Source of the DNA: an uncultured Oscillospiraceae bacterium
Lineage (GTDB): Bacteria; Bacillota; Clostridia; Oscillospirales; Oscillospiraceae
Assembly (NCBI GenBank): GCA_910583885.1
Contig: CAJUAC010000017.1
Span: forward strand, 1-44,903
DNA length: 44,903 nucleotides
Direction: 5' to 3'
Part shown: piece after piece, positions 39,928 through 44,903 of the stretch
How the letters are laid out: each line of letters opens with the position of its first letter
Numbering within the stretch: position 1 is the stretch's first letter
The notes under the pieces: generated by a model
Databases searched by the model: none
Told to the model about the DNA's origin: nothing
What the model saw: only the letters and a program-made list of their open reading frames with translations
Translations under genes and position numbers: made by a program

Positions 39928-40484
39928 TGACGAAAATATATCTGATCCGGCACGGCCAGACCCAGGGGAACCTGGAGCGCCGTTATATCGGCTCCACAGA
40001 CCAGCCCCTCTGCCCCCAGGGACGCGCAGCCTTGGCTGGACGGGCCCTGCCGCCGGTGGACCGTGTCTACGTCTCGCCCCTGCTGCGCTGCCGGGAGACA
40101 GCGGAAATCCTCTACCCGGGCCAGCCCCAGGAGGTGATCCCGGATCTGCGGGAGTGCAGCTTCGGCGCGTTTGAGCTGCATACCTATGAGGAGCTCCAAG
40201 GGGATGCCGCCTATCAGGCGTGGCTGGACAGCGGCGGCACTGCCGCACCTCCCGGCGGGGAGGGGAAGGCCAGCCAGCAGGCGCGGACGGTCAGGGCGTT
40301 CCAGGGAATCGCCGCCCGCCATCCACAAGGGGCAGTCGCCCTGGTGGTCCATGGCGGGACCATCATGTCCCTGCTGGAGGCGCTGGAGGGGAGCGGCCAG
40401 TTCTACCAATGGCAGGCCCCCAACGGCGGTGGCTATCTCTGCCGGTGGGACGGGCATGGGCTCACGGTGGAGGCGGCGCTATAG
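39927..40484 (+). CDS. cobC: Alpha-ribazole phosphatase-like histidine phosphatase
   Basis: A 185-residue histidine-phosphatase with the phospho-His in LIRHGQT (H9), the second catalytic His in VVHGG, and conserved Arg/Glu in YVSPLLRCRETAEIL and RECSFGAFELHTYEEL. The family is generic, but the gene is translationally coupled to cobS and the cobU-like gene. This argues for CobC, which removes the phosphate from alpha-ribazole 5'-phosphate in cobamide lower-ligand assembly. Confidence 0.85.
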   Translation: MTKIYLIRHGQTQGNLERRYIGSTDQPLCPQGRAALAGRALPPVDRVYVSPLLRCRETAEILYPGQPQEVIPDLRECSFGAFELHTYEELQGDAAYQAWLDSGGTAAPPGGEGKASQQARTVRAFQGIAARHPQGAVALVVHGGTIMSLLEALEGSGQFYQWQAPNGGGYLCRWDGHGLTVEAAL

Positions 40485-40490
40485 GCAGCT

Positions 40491-40516
40491 ATCCTTTTTC
40501 TTAAAAGAAAAAGGAT
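40491..40516. repeat. CCTTTTTC/GAAAAAGG hairpin after cobC
   Basis: ATCCTTTTTCTT (40491-40502) and AAGAAAAAGGAT (40505-40516) pair around AA, 6 bases after the cobC stop. The arms share the CCTTTTTC core with the hairpins at 22720 and 37935. Confidence 0.6.
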
Positions 40517-40540
40517 CAAAAAGAATATGATTCCACGACG

Positions 40541-40587
40541 AAAGAGGCTGTCCCGGACGATTTGAAATCGTCCGGGACAGCCTCTTT
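40541..40587. terminator. Bidirectional terminator between convergent genes
   Basis: A perfect inverted repeat of 23 bases per side (AAAGAGGCTGTCCCGGACGA.. and its complement), around a single G. The A-tract and T-tract at its ends allow use from both sides, serving cobC on the plus strand and the carboxypeptidase gene on the minus strand. Confidence 0.85.
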
Positions 40588-40595
40588 TGATCCGG

Positions 40596-41594
40596 TTATT
40601 TGATTTTACAGGTGACAATCACCCCGTCCACGTTGTTGCCGGAGACCTCGTACTCCCCGCTGTCAGGCAGATAGGCTGTTGTCCCGCTGGAGTACCACAC
40701 CTCATAGGTCCCGCTTACGCATTCAATGGTCAGATGCTTCCCCTCAAAGGGGAACTGCCGGAGATAATCCATGTATTCCTCCAGGCACATATCCAGCCGG
40801 GCAATCTCCGTGGCGTGGGGGATGCCCACATAGCGGAAATGCCAGGGCTCGTCCCAGATGCCGGTCAGCGACTCCTTCCCGGTCTCGTAGCGGACGATAT
40901 AGCCGTAATCGTGGCAGTTGCTGTTGATCCACGCATACTCCCCGGTGCCATCGTAGTCCGCACTGGAGCCGTCGCTGCGCAGGACAGACAGATCCACCAC
41001 CAGGCCCGTGTGGTGCTCGCTGCCTCCGGGCTTGGCTACGTACTTCTCCGCATGGGAGAGGCCGTTGCGCTCCGCGCTCTGGTCAAAGAGATGCTGCTGG
41101 AATTCCTCTGTACGAAAACCGGCAACCACATTGATCGATTTGCTGCCCCCCTGGTTCATAAACGCATCCAGCATCTCGTTGAGGGCTTCCATCGCCACGG
41201 GGGCCAGGAACACCTCCCGGTCCCGGACGTAGTAGCTGGATGTCTTCTTGTCAAAGATGCATTCCAGCTCCTGGTCCTCCGGAAAGTGGTAAAAGACCAT
41301 ATTGTTTACAAGGATCAGATCCCCGGTGTAGAGTGCGTCGTCCGCCAGCGTCGTCCGGGTGCAGGCGATCCCCGACGCGGTGACGACGTTTGCCGGCAGG
41401 GGCTCCTGGCTGGACGGCTCTGCGGGCTCGCCGCCCGGTTCCCCGTCAACCTTGACAGCGGGCGGCGGTTCCCTCCCGCCGGCGAGCCGGCTGGAGCCAA
41501 ACACGCACAATATGACCGCTGCCAGCAGCAGGACCACGTGCGCGGGACGGAGGCGCGCACGGCGCCTGCGGCGGTAACGGGTATTCCTTCTCAT
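40596..41594 (-). CDS. VanY-like D-alanyl-D-alanine carboxypeptidase (M15B)
   Basis: A 332-residue membrane-anchored enzyme. The cytosolic N-terminus is very basic (MRRNTRYRRRRRARLR) and is followed by one TM helix (about 19-37). A Pro/Glu linker leads to an N-terminal region with NMVFYHFPEDQE, then the M15B peptidase domain: SEHHTGLVVDLS gives the His and Asp zinc ligands, and EPWHFRYVG the last His. It would trim the D-Ala from peptidoglycan stem peptides outside the cell. It lies just downstream of the two-component operon, with three phased GGATGC repeats between them. Confidence 0.88.
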   Translation of the reverse strand: MRRNTRYRRRRRARLRPAHVVLLLAAVILCVFGSSRLAGGREPPPAVKVDGEPGGEPAEPSSQEPLPANVVTASGIACTRTTLADDALYTGDLILVNNMVFYHFPEDQELECIFDKKTSSYYVRDREVFLAPVAMEALNEMLDAFMNQGGSKSINVVAGFRTEEFQQHLFDQSAERNGLSHAEKYVAKPGGSEHHTGLVVDLSVLRSDGSSADYDGTGEYAWINSNCHDYGYIVRYETGKESLTGIWDEPWHFRYVGIPHATEIARLDMCLEEYMDYLRQFPFEGKHLTIECVSGTYEVWYSSGTTAYLPDSGEYEVSGNNVDGVIVTCKIK

Positions 41595-41669
41595 CTTGTT
41601 TGCTGTTCCTCCTTATGCGTTCATCGGTACCGCCCTGCTGGCGGCCTGGATTGAGACTAACGCTGCCAG

Positions 41670-41697
41670 GCATCCGCCCTGCATCCCTCTTGCATCC
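41670..41697 (-). promoter_or_regulatory. Three 11-bp-phased GGATGC direct repeats (possible response-regulator sites)
   Basis: GGATGC occurs on the minus strand at 41697-41692, 41686-41681 and 41675-41670, exactly 11 bases apart with 5-base spacers (AAGAG, AGGGC). OmpR-family regulators bind hexamer direct repeats with this spacing, on one face of the helix. They sit 76-103 bases upstream of the carboxypeptidase start, where activator sites are expected. The -10 nearby is weak (TACCGA type), which fits activator dependence. Confidence 0.45.
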
Positions 41698-41720
41698 TTT
41701 TTGTAAAAAATTGGCGGGCC

Positions 41721-42626
41721 TCACAGGTAGTTCCACCACAGGGAACGGTTCCTGTCGTAAAAGGCCCAGTTGGCCAGCGGAATTTTCAGGGACTGCCCGC
41801 CGTAGGAAAAGATAATCTGCCCATTGGCGTTGTACTCGCCGTTGGAATGCAGCATGGCATCCGTATTCTCCAGGATACTCTTGACATAGTCGCTATACCA
41901 GCTGTCATTGACGCTGTCCAGGCCCCAGTAGTCCCGCCAGGCCGTGCCGAAATTGGCCGCACCGCGGAACCCCCAGTTGAGGGGGGTGCCGCTGTACCAG
42001 TCCAGGTTAAAGGCCAGAATGCGCTGGGACTGGGCGTCTACCAGCACGTCCAGGGAAAAGGGGGCGCCATCCAGGCGCATCCGGTAGGCCTGGAAGCTCA
42101 TCCGGGTGGAGGAATCCACATAGAGGGTCTCCCCGTAGCCATAAAACTCCAGCTCACTGTCTGCGTCCCACAGCTGGGGCATGGCCCCCATGGCCTGGAG
42201 GGTGCGCACCTCCGACCGCACCGCCGTCAGGCGTTCGTCCCACTTCTGGCGCGTTTTTTCCAGCTCCATATCTGCCGCTTCGGCCTCTATGGCAAGAGCG
42301 GCCTCATCGCCGAAGGAGGCCTCCTCAAGATAGAAGGATATCTCGCTCGATATCTCCCCGCTGGTGACAAATGCGCTGGCGTTCATCCCGCCTTGGATGG
42401 CCAGATCCCCCAGCACCATGCTGCTGAGCGTCCCGCTTTGCAGCAAAAGCAGCTTCTCCGCCACCGTCAGCTGCACGCTCTCGGCAAAGCCCTCCCGCCC
42501 ATCCTCCTGGGTGATATGGGGCTCGTCCAGCAGCTGCTGGTCATTCCACGCGGAGAGCTCTGCGGGCAGGAAAAAGGCGGCTGCCACCAGCAGGGCCGTC
42601 AGAACAATCACAATCATCTTACGCAA
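41721..42626 (-). CDS. Exported protein of unknown function in two-component operon
   Basis: A 301-residue protein with an N-terminal hydrophobic segment (MRKMIVIVLTALLVAAAFFL), either a signal peptide or an anchor. No known domain is recognised. The mature part has helical segments up to about 155, then a beta-rich part with FYGYGETLYVDSSTRMSFQAYRMRLDG and DAQSQRILAFNLDWYSG. It overlaps the histidine kinase gene by 8 bases, so expression is coupled. It may be a sensor accessory or a modulator of the kinase, inferred from position. Confidence 0.72.
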   Translation of the reverse strand: MRKMIVIVLTALLVAAAFFLPAELSAWNDQQLLDEPHITQEDGREGFAESVQLTVAEKLLLLQSGTLSSMVLGDLAIQGGMNASAFVTSGEISSEISFYLEEASFGDEAALAIEAEAADMELEKTRQKWDERLTAVRSEVRTLQAMGAMPQLWDADSELEFYGYGETLYVDSSTRMSFQAYRMRLDGAPFSLDVLVDAQSQRILAFNLDWYSGTPLNWGFRGAANFGTAWRDYWGLDSVNDSWYSDYVKSILENTDAMLHSNGEYNANGQIIFSYGGQSLKIPLANWAFYDRNRSLWWNYL

Positions 42627-44037
42627 GGGCGATCCCTCCCAGCTCCACAGTCACCTTTGTCCCCAGATCCAGCTGGCTCTCAAAGCGCAGGCTCCCCTGG
42701 TGGAGTGCCGCGATCTCCTTGCATAGGGCCAGGCCCAGCCCCGCGCCCCCCTCGGCCCGGGACCTGGATTTATCTACCATGTAGAAGGCCTCCGTAATTT
42801 TGCTCAGCTCCTCCTCCGGGATGCCCCGCCCCTGGTCTGAAACGGTCAGGCAGTAGCCAGCCCCCACACGCCTGCCCTCCAGGATCAGCAGGCCGCCGGG
42901 TTCTGATGCCTTCCGGGCGTTGTCCAGCAGGTTTTGCAGCAGCATTTGCAGCAGGGCGGGATCCCCCTGCAAGCTGCCCTCCTCCGCCTGTACCACCAGA
43001 GACAGGCCCTTCCCCCGGATGGCCGGCAGGCTGATGCGCTCCGCCTCCAGGCACAGCCGCTGCATATTTATGCTGCGCACATCCGCCGTGGCGTGGCCCA
43101 CCACCAGCAGGCTCATCAGGGCCAGGGACAGGTTTTCCAGCCGCTTCCCCTCAGAAAAGATGTAGCTGGCGGCCTTGAAGCGCTTGTCCTCCCCCAAATC
43201 CCGGCTGCGGAGCATGTCCGCGTAGCCAATGATGGAGGTCAGGGGCGTTTTCAGCTCGTGGACAAAGCTGGCGGTAAAATCCTCCTGCCGCCGGGCGGCA
43301 TCCTCCAGCTCCTGGACATTTTTTTCAATGGCGTCTGCCATGTGGTTGAAGCTGGCGGCCAGCTCACTGATCTCGTCCCGGCCCGTCACCCGGGCCCTGG
43401 GGGTGTAATCCCCCTGGGACAGCTGGGTCGCCACCCGGCCCAGGCTGCGGATTGGCGTGGTCAGCCAGTAGGAAAAGGCGAACATCACCGCGCTGCTCAC
43501 ACCCACCACCAGCAGCACAATCCAGCGGTAGACCTGGTAGTGGATCTCCCGGTCAGAAAACAGGCTGGTGATGTCCCGGATCGTCTCCAGATACAGCACC
43601 CCATCCGGCAGGGCCAGCGGCCCTGCGCTGTGGATCAGATAGCGGCCGGTTTTCCCGTCCCGGCGGAGGATGTAGCCAGCGGCATACTCACTGATGCTCT
43701 CCCGCAGCTCCTGGTCCCCGGCGGAGTTGAGGGTGGAATAGACCTCTACCCCGGCCTGGGTGCTCACCCGGAACTGGTGGTCAGAAAAATAGGCGTTTTC
43801 ACTGAGTGTGCGGGTGAGGCTGCCGCTGAGGTTCTCCAGGTTCTCCAGGGTGATGCCCCGGGCGGAGCAAACCGCCTCATAGGTGATCCGCAGCATCTGC
43901 ATCTCCTCCTGGGCAACGTCCACCTCCCGGTCCAGGGTGGAGCGGAAGGAGAGGGAGATGAGCAGATAGCTTCCCACCCCCGTGGACAGCAGCAGGATGC
44001 TCAGGGCGGCCAATGTCACCTTCCAGGCGAATTTCAT
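42619..44037 (-). CDS. Sensor histidine kinase
   Basis: A 472-residue kinase with TM1 (about 6-29), an extracytoplasmic sensor domain (30-170), TM2 (171-192), HAMP (193-245), the H-box FVHELKTPLTSII (H260), the N-box LLDNARKAS, G1 DQGRGIPEEEL and G2 GAGLGLALC. Its stop overlaps the next gene by 8 bases and its start overlaps the response-regulator stop (ATGA). The partner is the OmpR-type regulator next door. The signal is unknown; the neighbouring carboxypeptidase suggests the cell wall. Confidence 0.93.
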   Translation of the reverse strand: MKFAWKVTLAALSILLLSTGVGSYLLISLSFRSTLDREVDVAQEEMQMLRITYEAVCSARGITLENLENLSGSLTRTLSENAYFSDHQFRVSTQAGVEVYSTLNSAGDQELRESISEYAAGYILRRDGKTGRYLIHSAGPLALPDGVLYLETIRDITSLFSDREIHYQVYRWIVLLVVGVSSAVMFAFSYWLTTPIRSLGRVATQLSQGDYTPRARVTGRDEISELAASFNHMADAIEKNVQELEDAARRQEDFTASFVHELKTPLTSIIGYADMLRSRDLGEDKRFKAASYIFSEGKRLENLSLALMSLLVVGHATADVRSINMQRLCLEAERISLPAIRGKGLSLVVQAEEGSLQGDPALLQMLLQNLLDNARKASEPGGLLILEGRRVGAGYCLTVSDQGRGIPEEELSKITEAFYMVDKSRSRAEGGAGLGLALCKEIAALHQGSLRFESQLDLGTKVTVELGGIALA

Positions 44038-44693
44038 TCCTTGACCTCCAGGCGGTATCCCACCTTATAGACAGCGGCGATGCGCTCCTGCCAGCCCAGC
44101 TTTTTGCGCAGCCGCTGGACGTGGAGATCCACAGTGCGGCTGTCGCCCATGTAGTCATTTTCCCATACCCGTTCGTAGATTGTCTCCCGGAACAGGGCGA
44201 TATTCTTATTTTGCAGGAAGAGGATCAGCAGGCTGTACTCCTTAGCAGTAAGGGGCACGGGCTCGCCCGCCTTGGTCACGACCCGGGACTGGGTGTCCAC
44301 CACGACGTCACCCACCGTCACACGGCTCTCGGTCTTGTGGTAGCGGCGCAGGACGGTCTCCACCCTGGCCAGCAGCTCTGCAATCTCGAAGGGCTTGACA
44401 ATGTAGTCATCCGCCCCCAGCTTCAGCCCCTTGATCCGGTCCTTTACCGCGCTACGGGCAGTGATGAAGATGACCGGGATCTCCATGGGGGCCAGATACT
44501 CCATCAGGTCAAAGCCGTTGATCCCCGGCAGCATCACATCCAGCAAAACCAGGTCGTAACGCCTTGCTTCCACAGCGTCTGCTGCCGCAGCGCCGTTGTC
44601 CAGGCAGTCACAGCTGTAACCGGCCGCTGTCAGGCTCATATCCAGCAGGTCAGCAATGGGTTTCTCATCCTCCACTATTAAAATCTTAATCAT
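44034..44693 (-). CDS. OmpR/PhoB-family response regulator
   Basis: A 219-residue regulator. Receiver domain 1-118 with acidic pocket VEDE, phospho-acceptor D52 in LLDVMLPG, Thr in FITAR and Lys in VKPF. The C-terminal winged helix (about 128-219) has LTAKEYSLLILFLQNKN and SRTVDLHVQRLRKKLG. It is the first gene of the minus-strand operon, with AAGGAG 9 bases upstream. It is the likely binder of the 11-bp-phased GGATGC repeats before the carboxypeptidase gene. Confidence 0.95.
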   Translation of the reverse strand: MIKILIVEDEKPIADLLDMSLTAAGYSCDCLDNGAAAADAVEARRYDLVLLDVMLPGINGFDLMEYLAPMEIPVIFITARSAVKDRIKGLKLGADDYIVKPFEIAELLARVETVLRRYHKTESRVTVGDVVVDTQSRVVTKAGEPVPLTAKEYSLLILFLQNKNIALFRETIYERVWENDYMGDSRTVDLHVQRLRKKLGWQERIAAVYKVGYRLEVKE

Positions 44694-44775
44694 TTGTTTC
44701 TCCTTTTTTGCCGCGTTTTCTGCGGCAGAGGACAGCAGGATCGGGGATTACGCCAACATATTTCCCTATTTTATA

Positions 44776-44790
44776 AGGATAGCAAATCCT
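44776..44790. promoter_or_regulatory. Short palindrome in the two-component operon promoter region
   Basis: AGGAT-AGCAA-ATCCT lies about 85-95 bases upstream of the response-regulator start, next to an AT-rich TTATAAAATAGG run on the minus strand that could serve as a -10. It may be a regulator site, but the match is short. Confidence 0.25.
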
Positions 44791-44828
44791 GCGTGAAATT
44801 ACAACTGTGATTTTACGGGAAAAACAGA

Positions 44829-44874
44829 GGGGAGCTATATTTGCAAAAGCGTACGTTTGCAAATATGGCTCCCC
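44829..44874. terminator. Terminator hairpin at the right edge
   Basis: GGGGAGC..ATTTGCAAA and TTTGCAAATATGGCTCCCC pair with a small internal loop and are followed by GTTTGT. It probably ends a gene to the right of the window, or insulates the two-component promoter. Confidence 0.55.
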
Positions 44875-44903
44875 GTTTGTGTTACACTTTTCTAATCGGC
44901 TAC

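Overview
The window looks like chromosome of a spore-forming, G+C-rich gut Clostridium relative, most like the Oscillospiraceae (Flavonifractor / Intestinimonas / Pseudoflavonifractor group). The reasons are the yqfC-yqfD-phoH-ybeY-era-(yqzL)-recO sporulation and housekeeping block, an L13-S9 operon with a Firmicutes-type leader, an SLH-domain surface protein, BspA-type leucine-rich repeats and the general G/C-ending codon use. The genus is inferred from gene content, not proven.

Layout. 1-470: no convincing gene, one strong bidirectional terminator. 473-3509: a VTC-domain / DUF4956 / CotH-kinase cassette closed by a 20-bp perfect hairpin. 3587-11465: the most unusual region. A RelB/RHH-type antitoxin gene with its own promoter and a palindromic operator is translationally coupled (ATGA) to a very large ORF. 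In that ORF a RelE-type toxin domain is fused in frame to an FtsX/MacB-type ABC permease. A second copy of the RelE-permease fusion follows, then the ABC ATPase. The transporter therefore appears to be transcribed from a toxin-antitoxin promoter. 11559-12119: a phosphoribosyltransferase on the minus strand. 12.2-14.5 kb: a lower-GC, partly decayed mobile-element scar (DUF932 fragment, small HTH proteins, serine recombinase). 14.5-17.9 kb: a secreted BspA-like LRR protein and an SLH protein.

17.9-22.6 kb: a TtcA/TilS-like PP-loop ATPase, rplM-rpsI with leader, tRNA-Ala(GGC), and a minus-strand GntR-ABC ATPase-ABC permease-lipoprotein operon with a palindromic operator. 22.7-30.8 kb: sporulation, RNA-maturation and repair genes (yqfC, yqfD, phoH, ybeY, era, a GNAT gene, yqzL-like, recO, mutS2). 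30.8-34.3 kb: a second GNAT gene, a LUD-domain protein, a lipoprotein, and a GT2 glycosyltransferase carrying a C-terminal MarR-like domain. 34.4-37.4 kb: a GH1 beta-glycosidase and a GH13 alpha-glucosidase. 37.4-40.5 kb: a YgjP-like metallopeptidase, purine nucleoside phosphorylase and the cobalamin nucleotide-loop genes cobS, a short cobU-like gene and cobC. 40.6-44.7 kb (minus): a VanY-like D,D-carboxypeptidase preceded by three 11-bp-phased GGATGC repeats, then a two-component operon (response regulator, histidine kinase, exported protein of unknown function).

Functional groupings: 3.6-11.5 kb is proposed to be one transporter operon under antitoxin control. 20.2-22.5 kb is a YtrA-type, GntR-regulated ABC operon. 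38.8-40.5 kb makes the lower ligand of cobamides. 40.6-44.7 kb probably forms an envelope-sensing regulon. All assignments come from reading the sequence; no database search was run.
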